A DNA stretch of 64,000 nucleotides, from contig BQJP01000011.1 of the NCBI GenBank assembly GCA_021604765.1, forward strand, positions 1 to 64,000, written 5' to 3'. Shown here piece after piece: positions 1-10,856 of this stretch. Below the pieces are notes generated by a model. That model had not been told where the DNA came from. It saw only the letters and a list, made by a program, of their open reading frames with translations, and searched no databases. Both the position numbers and the translations under genes were made by a program. Positions within the stretch are counted from its first letter, which is position 1; each line of letters opens with the position of its first letter. Source of the stretch: Thermodesulfobacteriota bacterium (GTDB lineage: Bacteria > Desulfobacterota_D > UBA1144 > Nemesobacterales > UBA2774).

Positions 1-1833
1 TAAGTCTCTAAGGCATATCTTTAATGTTTCAACGTGCCGGAACTTTCTTATTGCATCGAGCTTATCTTCGTCATCAGTCGCTTCTTTAATGCTCTCCTGA
101 AGACTCTCAAGCATTTCTTTCTTAGAAGCAAATTCTGTTCGCACATCTCTTAAAGTTATAACATCAAGATATTCGGGGTGCCTTATAAGGAAATTAGAAA
201 GATATCCACTTGTAGAAAATAGTCGGGCTAATAATTTGATTATCTCAGGATTTTCAAGAAGTACTGAATATATTGATGATCTCCATCCTATTCCTGAAAT
301 GAACCTCTCAAGGTTCACAAGTGCAGAATCAGGATCAAAAGATTTAAGTATTTCTCCAAGAAAGGCCGGTATAACTTTCTTAGTAATCAGCTTGCCCCCC
401 TGAGTTAAAGCCCCCAATCTGGCATCAAGCAATTTTGAAAAGATGTCGATAGCACTTTCAGGATTTTTGAAGCCTAATTTGCCAAGATTTTCTACCGCTT
501 CGGCCTCTTCAATATTTCCAGAAGTCAAGAAATCGGCAAGTTCCCAAAACTCTTTTCCAAATTCTTCAGTTTGCTGAGAGGGATCAAAAAACAGATGCGT
601 ATATATCTTAGAAACACTAGAGGTATTCTCTTGGTAAAGATCCTCAAACTGGTCTTTATCTTCTAGACCACACCTCTTTGCCAAAATATTAATATCTTCA
701 GAAGATTCCGGAATTTTATGAGTCTGTCTTTCATCTACAAGCTGAATCATATGTTCAACTTTTCTGAGAAAGAGATATGATGAAGTTAAAGATTCAAAAA
801 CATTTTCATCAATAATATTCACTTTTCTAAGTTTATTAAGAGCTAAAATCGAATTTCTTTCCCTAATGCTATGAACCTCGCCCGCATTAACCAGCTGAAG
901 GGCTTGAATAAAAAACTCGATTTCTCTAATTCCGCCTTTCCCAAGCTTAACATCGCACTTTTTTTGAAGTTTATCGAGCTTAGTCTTCATATCTTTTAAT
1001 TCTTCAATCGATTGATAATCAAGAAACTTTTTATACACAAAGGGCTCTATGTCTTTAATAAATTCCTCGCCCAATGAGATATCCCCGGCAATAGGTCTTG
1101 CTTTTATCATAGCAGCCCTCTCCCAGGTATCCCCCCAGTAGAAATAGTGCTCAACTGCTCCTTCGATCGGAACAGCCACAGTACTCTTGCTCCCACCTGG
1201 CCTAAGAGCTAAATCAACTCTGTAAAGAAAACCATCTTCGGTTAGGGCGCTTAACAACCTGGTCATTTTCTCGGCTAGTTTATAAAAAGGATTCGGATCC
1301 CCATTGTCACGGTAGACATAAATCAAATCTATGTCTGAGCTTAGGTTAAGCTCTCTTCCGCCAAGTTTCCCCATGCCTAATACAACAAACTCTCCATGAG
1401 ACTTCGTATCTAATTCCTCACTGTAAAACCTGAGCACAGACTCCACTATACCGCTTGAGAGATCAGAAAGCTCTTCCATAACATCGCTAAAGGGGCAAAG
1501 GCCCATAATGTCTCTGTATATGATTCTTGAGAATTCTCGGTACTTATACTGCCTTAATTGGGAACCAAGGGCGTCCTCTGTCTCAATGTTCTTTCTAATT
1601 GCATCTGTTTCTTTAAGAATTTGATTCGCTGTTTTCTTATTCTTGATATTTTTTGGCTGGCTGAGGTATTCAAGCACATATGGGTCTGTTAAAATCACTC
1701 TTCCCAGAAAACAACTATAGGACGAAAGTATTTTTAGAATCTCGGCTTTTTTAGACGGTACTCTTTTGTAGGTTTCTTTGTAGCGTTCGAGAACATTCTG
1801 GGCGTTTTCCGGGTTGGGTAAAACTCTATTCAA
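1..1833 (-). CDS. glnE: Glutamate-ammonia-ligase adenylyltransferase, partial (runs off the left edge; probable TTG start at 1833)
   Basis: Minus-strand reading gives VVLGMGKLGGRELNLSSDIDLIYVYRD and LALRPGGSKS, typical GlnE nucleotidyltransferase motifs; open to the window edge. Confidence 0.9.
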   Translation of the reverse strand, partial: MNRVLPNPENAQNVLERYKETYKRVPSKKAEILKILSSYSCFLGRVILTDPYVLEYLSQPKNIKNKKTANQILKETDAIRKNIETEDALGSQLRQYKYREFSRIIYRDIMGLCPFSDVMEELSDLSSGIVESVLRFYSEELDTKSHGEFVVLGMGKLGGRELNLSSDIDLIYVYRDNGDPNPFYKLAEKMTRLLSALTEDGFLYRVDLALRPGGSKSTVAVPIEGAVEHYFYWGDTWERAAMIKARPIAGDISLGEEFIKDIEPFVYKKFLDYQSIEELKDMKTKLDKLQKKCDVKLGKGGIREIEFFIQALQLVNAGEVHSIRERNSILALNKLRKVNIIDENVFESLTSSYLFLRKVEHMIQLVDERQTHKIPESSEDINILAKRCGLEDKDQFEDLYQENTSSVSKIYTHLFFDPSQQTEEFGKEFWELADFLTSGNIEEAEAVENLGKLGFKNPESAIDIFSKLLDARLGALTQGGKLITKKVIPAFLGEILKSFDPDSALVNLERFISGIGWRSSIYSVLLENPEIIKLLARLFSTSGYLSNFLIRHPEYLDVITLRDVRTEFASKKEMLESLQESIKEATDDEDKLDAIRKFRHVETLKICLRDL

Positions 1834-2140
1834 CTTCTATCTTCCTGCTTTTATTTCTACGGCTTCTCTTAGATTTATTCTTTTCTTTCTCTTTTAGTTG
1901 TTCGGTAACTTCTGTTAAAAACTCAAACCCCTTTCCTGCAGCCTTAGAAGGTAAGTCCCTTAGGAATTGTCTGCCCTCTTCATTATTTAGCAGATCTTTG
2001 GCACCTTTAATGGCAAACCCTGCCCCTACAACAAACTCAGCAGCACTAGTTATAAAGTGTTCCCCTGCCCGGCTGAGATCACTTAGATCAATTTCGGGCT
2101 CTTTCTTTTTACCTCTTGCTCTAGTTTGCTTTTTAGGCAT
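1826..2140 (-). CDS. Small lysine-rich hypothetical protein (probable start MPKKQTRARGKKK inside the supplied ORF)
   Basis: ORF 1826..2185; basic N- and C-termini; overlaps the glnE start by a few nt. Confidence 0.5.
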   Translation of the reverse strand: MPKKQTRARGKKKEPEIDLSDLSRAGEHFITSAAEFVVGAGFAIKGAKDLLNNEEGRQFLRDLPSKAAGKGFEFLTEVTEQLKEKEKNKSKRSRRNKSRKIEVE

Positions 2141-2266
2141 AGTCTGATCTCCTGCTAGTGAATTATACCCATCCCTTAAATACAATAAACTGACAAGTAG
2201 ATTCTACCACAAAGTTTCACTCTAAATAATACAAGAGTGCGTTTATCTAATCCTGCAAATTCAGAA

Positions 2267-4681
2267 CTAGCTGAAGTAGTAAGGATCTACATCGACAGAA
2301 CATCTCACATTAGATGAGATTTTTGAAATAGATGCAAGAAACTGTTTAGAAAAACTGTGGATAATGCCAGCATTAGTAGACTTAAGAAGCATCTGGAAAC
2401 GAAAGCGGTTTCTAATTTTATATATAGGACATGGAGAAGGCCCTATTATCTCTAGCGCCCCCATGGGTAGCTTCGAAATCATTTTACGAGCCAATTTGTC
2501 AGATTGGCTAACGACATTCTCGGTTTCTGCTTCAAACCTTCCCGAGAATCTGACATTTACTAGTCTTGAATACGGAGGATATTTAAGTTCTTCTCTCAGT
2601 TTTATCTCTTCATCTAAAAACCCCTTGCTATCCTGATGTGTCGCATAAGTAATGCTGGGATGCTCGGGATTGAAAGTCTGAACTATAACGTTGCCTGGAT
2701 GATCGCCGCGACCAGAGCGACCCGCCACCTGAGTAACAAGCTGAAAAGTCCTCTCTCCTGAGCGAAAATCAGGTATGCCAAGAGATATGTCCGCTGAAAT
2801 TACTCCCACTAAGGTTACCCCGGGGAGATCGTGTCCCTTGGCAACCATCTGTGTACCGATGAGAACATCTATCTCTCCGCGCTCAAGCCGTGAATATAGT
2901 TTGAGCAGTTTGTTCTTTCCACTGGCAGTATCTCTGTCCATTCTTGCAACTGTTGCTTTTGGTAAAATCCTTTTGACTTCTTCTTCTACTTTTTGAGTTC
3001 CTATACCTAGCCCTCTCATATGCTCACCGCATTTACTACAGTCGGGCATTGATTTCTCAGAAAGTCCGCACATATGACATTTGATAGAATCATCCCCAGC
3101 GTGATAGGTTAGAGAAACTGTGCAGTTAGGACATTTAAGAATTTCTCCGCAGGCATGGCAAATTAATAATCCTGAATACCCCCTTCGGTTAAGAAATAAG
3201 ATTGTCTGCTTGTTTTCTTCGAAGTTATTAAGAATAGACTGTTTTAGAGCTTCTGAAAAAATAGTGTCATTCTCATTCTTCATATCGATTACTTGTATTT
3301 TAGGCATGGACTTATCTTCTACCCTAAGAGGCATAGAGAGATAACCGTATCTACTTTTTAAGGCATTACTGTAAGTTTCTACAGAAGGTGTAGCAGATCC
3401 GAGCACAACAACAGATCCGGTCATTCTGCCAAGCACTAAAGACAAATCCCGCGCGTTGTAAGCAGGCGACTCTTCTTGCTTATAACTCGTCTCATGCTCT
3501 TCATCAACAATAATGATTCCAAGATTTTTTAATGGTGCAAAAATGGCTGACCTGGCTCCAATAACAACCTTCACCTCTCCCCTACTAGCCATTCTCCACG
3601 CGTCAAAACGCTCCCCGTCTGATAGAGCGCTGTGAATAACCGTCACCTGATTTCCAAAACGAGATCTGAATCTCTTTACAAGCTGAGGAGTTAGCGATAT
3701 TTCAGGCACTAGGACAAGCGCTTCTTTTCCTTTTTTAATAACCTCGCCAATTGCTCTAAGATATACTTCGGTCTTCCCACTACCAGTAACCCCATGTAAT
3801 AAAAACGGGCTAAATTCTTCATGGCTCACAGCCTCAACTATTTTTTTATATGCAATGTCTTGATCTAAATTAAGATTTGGAGGGGGTTCATTTGAGACTT
3901 TGATCTCGGAGAATGGGTTTCTAGATATTTCCTGATGTTCAATTTTAATAAACTCTTTTTCTTCAAGCCAGGGCAAATGAGCCACAACATTTCCGAATAT
4001 CTCCTTTAAATCCACAAGTGTAACCTTTCTGTGAGTAAGAACATATTCAAGTATTTCAGCCTTAGCGTGCTTTCTCTGAAGAGATTTACTATCTAGACTT
4101 GCACCATCTCCGGCTACTATTATTTTTTCTGTTTTAATCTTACTATCAGAGGCAAGTTCATAACTGAATTCTATTAAATTCCTCCTCTTAAAGGAATTCA
4201 ATAGTTCGTTTGAGGTATTCTCTACTAACGTTAAAAGTTTTTGTGATGTAACTTCGCCAAAATTATAGACTGTATTTAAAACCAGAGTCTCATGACTTGT
4301 CAGCCTATCAGCATTTAGCGCATTTATTCCATTTTCTGTAATTGTAATTAGGCGTTTCAGACTCACACCTAAGCCACCGGGATGAGCGGCTTTAAGCACA
4401 ATTCCTAGTGAGGCAATATAATAGTTAGATATCCATCTCAGAAACTCTAGCCTCTTCTCATCAAATAAAGGCTCCTCGTCTATAATGTCTAATATATCTT
4501 TAAGCTTTATATCAGACGGCGGGTTGCCCAAGCCTACGATAAAACCGATAGACTTTCTGTTCCTAAAGGGCACAAGAACCCTTTTCCCAAGCTTAATCCC
4601 TTCCTTTAAATGCTCAGGAACTCTGTAGGAATAATATTCATCTCCCGGTATTGGAACTGCAACTTGAATGCTATCATCCAT
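2267..4681 (-). CDS. priA: Primosomal protein N' (replication restart helicase)
   Basis: 804 aa; GVTGSGKTEVYLRAI Walker A, DEEH box, Cys-rich zinc motifs (CHACGEILKCPNC, CHMCG), VAGRSGRG. Confidence 0.95.
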   Translation of the reverse strand: MDDSIQVAVPIPGDEYYSYRVPEHLKEGIKLGKRVLVPFRNRKSIGFIVGLGNPPSDIKLKDILDIIDEEPLFDEKRLEFLRWISNYYIASLGIVLKAAHPGGLGVSLKRLITITENGINALNADRLTSHETLVLNTVYNFGEVTSQKLLTLVENTSNELLNSFKRRNLIEFSYELASDSKIKTEKIIVAGDGASLDSKSLQRKHAKAEILEYVLTHRKVTLVDLKEIFGNVVAHLPWLEEKEFIKIEHQEISRNPFSEIKVSNEPPPNLNLDQDIAYKKIVEAVSHEEFSPFLLHGVTGSGKTEVYLRAIGEVIKKGKEALVLVPEISLTPQLVKRFRSRFGNQVTVIHSALSDGERFDAWRMASRGEVKVVIGARSAIFAPLKNLGIIIVDEEHETSYKQEESPAYNARDLSLVLGRMTGSVVVLGSATPSVETYSNALKSRYGYLSMPLRVEDKSMPKIQVIDMKNENDTIFSEALKQSILNNFEENKQTILFLNRRGYSGLLICHACGEILKCPNCTVSLTYHAGDDSIKCHMCGLSEKSMPDCSKCGEHMRGLGIGTQKVEEEVKRILPKATVARMDRDTASGKNKLLKLYSRLERGEIDVLIGTQMVAKGHDLPGVTLVGVISADISLGIPDFRSGERTFQLVTQVAGRSGRGDHPGNVIVQTFNPEHPSITYATHQDSKGFLDEEIKLREELKYPPYSRLVNVRFSGRFEAETENVVSQSDKLARKMISKLPMGALEIIGPSPCPIYKIRNRFRFQMLLKSTNAGIIHSFSKQFLASISKISSNVRCSVDVDPYYFS

Positions 4682-4789
4682 ATGAACTTGGATTCTAATT
4701 GGTTTTCTCTAGTGGTTCAATAGAAGAATGCCTGGCTATAACATCCGTTGTAATCTATAAGTAGTAAAATTTTGGAGTGATTACAAATA

Positions 4790-6187
4790 TCACACATGCT
4801 TCATAGAATCTATAAAGGCTTGAATTGGTCTTGCGGAGCCTTCAAAACGGTCACCATAAGTGTTTCCGTTCTCAAGCTTCAATACCCCTCTTGGGCAAAC
4901 CGCGCTGCATACGCCGCAGCCAACGCATGAAGCCCTAACTATGTTCTTCCCTTGTTGAGCATATGCTCTAACGTCAATTCCCATCTCGCAGTATGTTGAG
5001 CAGTTCCCGCAGGACATACATTGTCCACCGTTTGTTGTAATCCTAAACCGTGAAAAATAACGCTGGAAAATTCCTAGTGTAGCAGCCAAAGGACATCCGA
5101 ATCTGCACCATACTCGGCTTCCCATAAGAGGATAGAAACCAACACCTACAACACCAGAAAAAATAGCTCCTATAAAAAATCCATACCATTTAGCTGCGGC
5201 GCCTGAAAAGCTTCCGAGCACCTTTCCTTCAGTAAACGAGTTTATCCAAAGAGCCGCAGTCACAATAACAATAAACACCAGTACAGAATGAATCATCCAG
5301 CGCTCAATTCTCCATGCTCTGGTGGATTTATCTGATAGCTGCCTCCAGGGATCACCCATTGTTTCAGCAAGCCCGCCACATCCACAAACCCAGGAGCAGT
5401 ACCACCTTTTGCCGAAGAAATATGTAAGTACCGGAACTGCGACAAAACTCATTACCAAACCCCAGAACACAAAAAATAGTCCAAGCCCAGCTGAGCTAGT
5501 TGTAAAATAGCTTATAGAGCTAGGAAATAGGTAATCGTATTTAAGAGGCCAGAAGTATGAAAAGTAAAACTCAGGCTGACTAAAAAGCTTTAAAATATTA
5601 GGGATTAGAAATGCGAATCCAAGCTGAACAGTCATTACTGATAGGGTTCTAATCTGCTGATAACGGTTCCCCCTGTACTTCATCAGCATCCTTACGCCAA
5701 AAACTAGCACTGCTAATGTATATATAAATCCATATAAAAACCAATGATTAGCTGGAGCTCCGGAAATAAGCTGAGCTTGTGGATCAAGGAGCCTCACCCC
5801 ACCCTCTAGATATTGAGGCCACCAGTATAAGATTATATAGAACCCCGTCATAAGAATGCCCGCTATCCAGCCCAGGTAACCTCTGGAAGTAATATTTCTG
5901 AAAAAATTGCCGTCATTCTTGATACCCGGCTCTGTGTCTTTATAGCTCAGCCAAAAATATAGCGCGCCTCCAATTGTTAAAGGTCCGAAAGCCAAAAAGA
6001 AACCTGACCAGGTTCCTCTGAGCGGACTATTAAATAATAAGATTACAAACAATAGAACACCGAGACCAACTAATCCGAGTGATAATTTTTCATATAATGA
6101 TAATGGCTTAGTTTCAACTATAGGAGGTTCTTGAAATCCAAGGTTTTCCTCATCATAATCGTAATCAAGAGTTCTGGACTCAATCAT
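4790..6187 (-). CDS. Membrane polyferredoxin, 4Fe-4S binding (NapH/NosR-C-like)
   Basis: Multiple TM segments; CxxCxxxC clusters CMSCGNCSTYCEMG and CVGCGVCSAVCPRG; CSWVCGCGG. Confidence 0.75.
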   Translation of the reverse strand: MIESRTLDYDYDEENLGFQEPPIVETKPLSLYEKLSLGLVGLGVLLFVILLFNSPLRGTWSGFFLAFGPLTIGGALYFWLSYKDTEPGIKNDGNFFRNITSRGYLGWIAGILMTGFYIILYWWPQYLEGGVRLLDPQAQLISGAPANHWFLYGFIYTLAVLVFGVRMLMKYRGNRYQQIRTLSVMTVQLGFAFLIPNILKLFSQPEFYFSYFWPLKYDYLFPSSISYFTTSSAGLGLFFVFWGLVMSFVAVPVLTYFFGKRWYCSWVCGCGGLAETMGDPWRQLSDKSTRAWRIERWMIHSVLVFIVIVTAALWINSFTEGKVLGSFSGAAAKWYGFFIGAIFSGVVGVGFYPLMGSRVWCRFGCPLAATLGIFQRYFSRFRITTNGGQCMSCGNCSTYCEMGIDVRAYAQQGKNIVRASCVGCGVCSAVCPRGVLKLENGNTYGDRFEGSARPIQAFIDSMKHV

Positions 6188-7470
6188 ATAATCTGCTCCT
6201 TAAGAGTGCCCACAATATTTGATTCATATCTTTTGAAAAATTCCGGGTCAAAATTAGCCTGAAACAAATTGTCCAACACATAGTCCGGAGTTCTTTTATC
6301 TCTTACCCAACTCTCACAAATTTTATGACTATAGCGGAGTCCCATCACATTTACTCCCAAGATTTCATTGCCATTATGAACCAAGCGAAGAGAATGAAGA
6401 TGGTTTTGATGCTCCCAGTAAAGATTCTTTTCACCTGGAATGCTCAAGAGTCCTTGTGCGTTATTTACCTGGCCATATGTTTGATACTCAAGATTTAAAA
6501 ACTTTGCCGAGTTATACCAGATACCCGGATCATAAACGCTATCCATTCCGGCAATTGTTTCACCCACAACTTTCCCCTGCATTTTCCCTGTATACCACAC
6601 TTGCTGAATAAGGTTTCTACCCTCGCCCTCTGTAACAATCTCAGCACAGTCGCCCGCCGAATATATATCCTCAATTTGAGTTCTCAGACCACCGTCAACT
6701 AATATGCCTCGACCACCCGGGATGTTTGACTCTTTAATTAGGTCTAAATTAGGACTAACGCCAGCGGTAAGTCCGACTAGACCACAATCTATCTTCTCGC
6801 CTTTGTTAGTAATTACTCCGCCCACTCTTCCATTTCCATCATCAATTATTTCTTTAAGTTCCCTCTCCAGTAAAAGCTCCATATTTTCTTGCTTAATCAG
6901 ATTGTTTATCATGGAAGACTCTTCTGCGGGCAGAACATTATCCCAATATGATTTTTCTCTTACTAGGAACGTAACGTGCAATCCTCTTGAATGGAGCATC
7001 TCTGCAAGCTCGATTCCTATAAGCCCACCACCGACGATTACAGCATTTTTTACTTCTTGGGTATTCTCATAGAGTTCTCTAAGATCCATCAAATCATATA
7101 AACTTTGCACCCCTTTTAAATCCTGTCCGGGCCAGCCAAACTTATTTGATTTAGACCCGGTTGCGATGAGAAGTTTATCGTAATAAATCGGGTCCAGCTT
7201 CTGCATAAGGAGCCTTTTTGAACCCGTATCTATTTCAGTTACCCAGTCACGTATAAGATGGATATCATTTTTGGGCCAGAAACTGTTTTCATATGGCTTA
7301 GTATTCTTATAGCCCATGTGGCCCATAAAGATGTACATAAGCGCGGGTCTTGAGTAATGATATTCAGACTCGCCTGAAATCATTGTAATTTTCCAGTCTG
7401 GTTGTAACTGCCTGATTCTGATAGCGGCAGACACTCCAGTAACGCCGTTACCAATAATTACTACATTCAT
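6184..7470 (-). CDS. NAD(P)/FAD-dependent oxidoreductase (nitrite/rubredoxin reductase type)
   Basis: N-terminal VIIGNGVTGVSAAIRIRQ, second Rossmann motif VIVGGGLIGIELAEML, IYSAGDCAE; overlaps the polyferredoxin gene by 4 nt. Confidence 0.85.
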   Translation of the reverse strand: MNVVIIGNGVTGVSAAIRIRQLQPDWKITMISGESEYHYSRPALMYIFMGHMGYKNTKPYENSFWPKNDIHLIRDWVTEIDTGSKRLLMQKLDPIYYDKLLIATGSKSNKFGWPGQDLKGVQSLYDLMDLRELYENTQEVKNAVIVGGGLIGIELAEMLHSRGLHVTFLVREKSYWDNVLPAEESSMINNLIKQENMELLLERELKEIIDDGNGRVGGVITNKGEKIDCGLVGLTAGVSPNLDLIKESNIPGGRGILVDGGLRTQIEDIYSAGDCAEIVTEGEGRNLIQQVWYTGKMQGKVVGETIAGMDSVYDPGIWYNSAKFLNLEYQTYGQVNNAQGLLSIPGEKNLYWEHQNHLHSLRLVHNGNEILGVNVMGLRYSHKICESWVRDKRTPDYVLDNLFQANFDPEFFKRYESNIVGTLKEQII

Positions 7471-7724
7471 AAAATTTTGAATCCTCTGGATAATATTTTT
7501 ATTAACTTTAATCTTTCGATGAAATTAGAGCAAAAAAGTTGCAGTCCTGTGAATAATTTATACATTTGCTGTCAATAGCATAGAATCACATTGAATGCTT
7601 TTTTACACCTTATATACTCATAAATTATTTCAAGAATTTATATAAATACATAGACTGTTGACATTCAGAGTAACAGAACATATTCTTTACTGAATTTGAA
7701 TACCGAAAGGATACGGAGCAAAAA

Positions 7725-8594
7725 ATGGGCAGGCTAGAAAGACTGCTTAACAAAGCTGACGATTTCAAAGAAGCGGGACGTTTCGAAGAAGCTCTTAAAG
7801 AACTAACTAAAGCAACTGAGATTGCACCTTATGATCCTGATGTATATCTTTCCATAGCTCTCACTTATGACGCGATGGAAGACTTTGAAATCTCTATTAA
7901 ATATTTCAAGAAATCCTTGAACTTAAATTCTGAAGATCCATATATATGGACTCAGCTGGGTATTACTCTGTCCAGAATGAGTAGATATTCTGAGTCTATT
8001 GAAGCTTTCGAGCAAGCGCTTGAGATCGATCCTGATCATGTCTTTTCGAAATGGCACCTGGCACTTGCTTATAGAACCACAGGATTATACGAAGATGCGC
8101 TGAGGAATTTTGAGGAATGCCTAGATTCAAATTCGGAATTGGATTATATAAAGGATGAGATTTATTATCAACTAGGACTATGTTACTTCGATATGGGATG
8201 GACCAGAGAAGCACTCTTAGAATTTAGGAAACACGTAGAAATATGCCCTAATGATAATTGGGCCCACCTATCTATAGGAAATTGTTATTTTGATTTTGGA
8301 TGGATTGACGAATCAGCGGCTAAATTCAGAGAAGTAATTGGGGCTTCTCCGGGATTTATACCAGCATATAATTCTCTAGCATTATCGTTGGCAGAGAAAG
8401 GGTGGTATGATGACGCACTTGAAGTGCTTAGAGCTGCTCTCCAAATTGCACCCGAAGATGAGTCAGTAAAAGATAATATGGATTACATACAATCTCTTAA
8501 AGATGATGACGATGGCAATAAAGGCATCGTTCTACTGTCGCTTATAATGCAGTTGCTGAAAAATAGAAAAGGAAACTTATCTGAACAGGATTAA
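7725..8594 (+). CDS. Tetratricopeptide repeat protein
   Basis: Repeated TPR motifs, e.g. AFEQALEIDPDHVFSKWHLALAYRTTGLYEDAL. Confidence 0.9.
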   Translation: MGRLERLLNKADDFKEAGRFEEALKELTKATEIAPYDPDVYLSIALTYDAMEDFEISIKYFKKSLNLNSEDPYIWTQLGITLSRMSRYSESIEAFEQALEIDPDHVFSKWHLALAYRTTGLYEDALRNFEECLDSNSELDYIKDEIYYQLGLCYFDMGWTREALLEFRKHVEICPNDNWAHLSIGNCYFDFGWIDESAAKFREVIGASPGFIPAYNSLALSLAEKGWYDDALEVLRAALQIAPEDESVKDNMDYIQSLKDDDDGNKGIVLLSLIMQLLKNRKGNLSEQD

Positions 8595-8602
8595 TCATCT
8601 AA

Positions 8603-9715
8603 TCAGTCATCCAAGATAGATTCTTTTGCATATTCCCTGCCCCGATCAGTTAAAACAAGCCTGCTACCGCTTACTAATACCAGCCCACTACTAGCTGAAT
8701 AATTCACTGCACGTTTGACAAAATTTTCTTTCCATCTGAGGTTTTGCTTAAGATGCTCAATTTGAGATTCCTGCTCTTCATCAGGGGTCCCCTCATGATT
8801 TAAAAGGTGTATAGCGATCATCTTCCCGGCGAATTCCCATCTTTGATCCGACCTTCGCCTGGCAATTGCAATTATTCCTCTTTCAGGTGCAAATAGGAAA
8901 ACTATAACGAATAAAACCCCAGACATTGTCGCCATAGCACCTGCAATATTTGCATCGAGGTAAATAGCAAGCCAAAAACCAGAAATAGAGCTCACAATTC
9001 CCAATACGACGCTAATTACAATCATTTTTGTAAGATTGTCCGTCAATAAATATGCTGCTGCGGGAGGAGCTATCATTAGTGCTACAACCAGAATCGATCC
9101 AACTGCGTCAAAAGCGCCTACGGCTGTAACCGAGACTAGGCTCATAAGCCCATAGTGAATAAGCCCCGGAGAAAAACCCAAAGCAGCCGCAAGCCCGGCA
9201 TCAAAAGTCGCAATTTTAAGTTCTTTATAAAAAAGAGAAATAAAAATAAGATTCAAAATTAAGATTGCTCCCATTACATAAAGAGACTTTGGGCCGATAT
9301 CGCTACCGAATAAAATAAGTCGGTCAAAAGGGGCAAATGCGAGCTCACCCAAAAGCACAGCATGCACATCTAAATGCACATTCCATGCATAGCGAGCAAT
9401 CAAAATCACACCGATACTAAAAAGCACTGGAAATACTAGACCAATAGATGCGTCTTCCTTCACAAGTCTTGTTTTATTTAGAAGCTCAACAAGGCTAACG
9501 GTAAGAACTCCGCTAAGGGCGGCTCCTATAATAAGAATTGGGGAGGAAACATCTGGAATTACAAAGAACGCAAGGACAATTCCTAAAAGTATTGCATGAC
9601 TAATCGCATCACTCATCATAGCCATCCTTCGGAGTACTAGAAAAACACCAGGTATAGCGCAAGCTGCGGCAACCACTGATGCAATAAGCTGTATCTCAAA
9701 CTGCTCAAAAGTCAT
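8603..9715 (-). CDS. Metal (Mn/Zn/Fe) ABC transporter permease with C-terminal cytoplasmic extension
   Basis: ABC-3 family permease (LRRMAMMSDAISHAILLGIVLAF); C-terminal about 85 aa winged-helix-like extension. Confidence 0.85.
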   Translation of the reverse strand: MTFEQFEIQLIASVVAAACAIPGVFLVLRRMAMMSDAISHAILLGIVLAFFVIPDVSSPILIIGAALSGVLTVSLVELLNKTRLVKEDASIGLVFPVLFSIGVILIARYAWNVHLDVHAVLLGELAFAPFDRLILFGSDIGPKSLYVMGAILILNLIFISLFYKELKIATFDAGLAAALGFSPGLIHYGLMSLVSVTAVGAFDAVGSILVVALMIAPPAAAYLLTDNLTKMIVISVVLGIVSSISGFWLAIYLDANIAGAMATMSGVLFVIVFLFAPERGIIAIARRRSDQRWEFAGKMIAIHLLNHEGTPDEEQESQIEHLKQNLRWKENFVKRAVNYSASSGLVLVSGSRLVLTDRGREYAKESILDD

Positions 9716-10851
9716 CAGTTAGTACCTTCTCTTATTTTTATTTTATCCCGAGCTTCTTGGATACCAGCTTTTGTAAGTGCCCACTCATCTGAATTCACAG
9801 ATTTCACCAGTCCTCGATCTTCGAGTATTTTCAAACTACTTTCAACACCAACTTTTCCAGAACCCATTAACTGCAATACTGCAATTGAATGTGGATGCTC
9901 CAGATCTTTATGAGATGAAGCTAAAGAATATAGGCCTTCTAAAATCGCTTCAATGTGAAGTCTACCCCTATTTTTTCTATCTCTATACCAACTCCATACA
10001 AGCCCTCGCCTCGGGGCTAAAAACAGCGAGACTAGAACTATTGCACTTATGCAGAGAACAATTGTAGGACCTGTGGGTAGCCGCGATATACTGCTACTTA
10101 AAAGCGCGCCGACTATTCCTGCCAATGCGCCAAATAATGAGGATAGAAATACCATTGTACCAAGATGATCCGTCCACTGTCTTGCCGCTGCCGCAGGCGC
10201 AACTATCATTGCGCTCATCAAAACAACTCCAACTGTCTGCAAACCCAATACTATTGCAAGAACAATTAAAGTGGTCAGCAGTATATCAAGAAACTTCATC
10301 GGAAAGCCAAGAGTTGCGCCAAAGTCCGGATCGAAACTAAGCAGTTTGAATTCCTTCCAGAACACCATCATTGTAAGTATTGCAATGGCACCAAGGATTC
10401 CCATAGTAATTACATCACGTTCAAGAAGTGCAGCTGCTTGTCCAAAGAGGAATTTATCAAGCCCCGCTTGAGTTGCATCGGGTCTCTTCTGAATAATTGT
10501 TAACAAGACAAGTCCGAAGCCAAAGAACACAGAGAGAACTAGACCCAGAGCACTGTCAAACTTTATCCTAGTAGTGCGGACTATACTCATAACAAACAGG
10601 GTTCCTATCCAGCCTGCTATGGCTGCACCTAATATCAGAACCAGTGACTGCTTGCTTCCGGTAAGAAGAAAAGCAATCGCAATTCCTGGCAAAGCAGCGT
10701 GTGACATAGCATCACCTAACAGGCTTTGCTTCCGAAGGACCGCGTATGAACCAAGGGCGCCGCTAACTATACCTAGAACTGCAGAACCAAGAGCAACTGT
10801 TCTTAGTGTGTAATCGAAGAGAAGATCATTTAAGAGTGCAAATAAATCCAA
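9715..10851 (-). CDS. Metal ABC transporter permease with C-terminal extension
   Basis: ABC-3 family permease (LRKQSLLGDAMSHAALPGIAIAF); overlaps the neighbouring permease gene. Confidence 0.85.
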   Translation of the reverse strand: MDLFALLNDLLFDYTLRTVALGSAVLGIVSGALGSYAVLRKQSLLGDAMSHAALPGIAIAFLLTGSKQSLVLILGAAIAGWIGTLFVMSIVRTTRIKFDSALGLVLSVFFGFGLVLLTIIQKRPDATQAGLDKFLFGQAAALLERDVITMGILGAIAILTMMVFWKEFKLLSFDPDFGATLGFPMKFLDILLTTLIVLAIVLGLQTVGVVLMSAMIVAPAAAARQWTDHLGTMVFLSSLFGALAGIVGALLSSSISRLPTGPTIVLCISAIVLVSLFLAPRRGLVWSWYRDRKNRGRLHIEAILEGLYSLASSHKDLEHPHSIAVLQLMGSGKVGVESSLKILEDRGLVKSVNSDEWALTKAGIQEARDKIKIREGTN

Positions 10852-10856
10852 TTCCC

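Noticed and set aside
2364-3344. Plus-strand ORFs opposite priA (and similar antisense ORFs opposite 9.7-13 kb, 17-23 kb, 43-47 kb and 55-57 kb)
   Set aside because: Shadow ORFs opposite strong protein-coding genes, with no recognisable domains.
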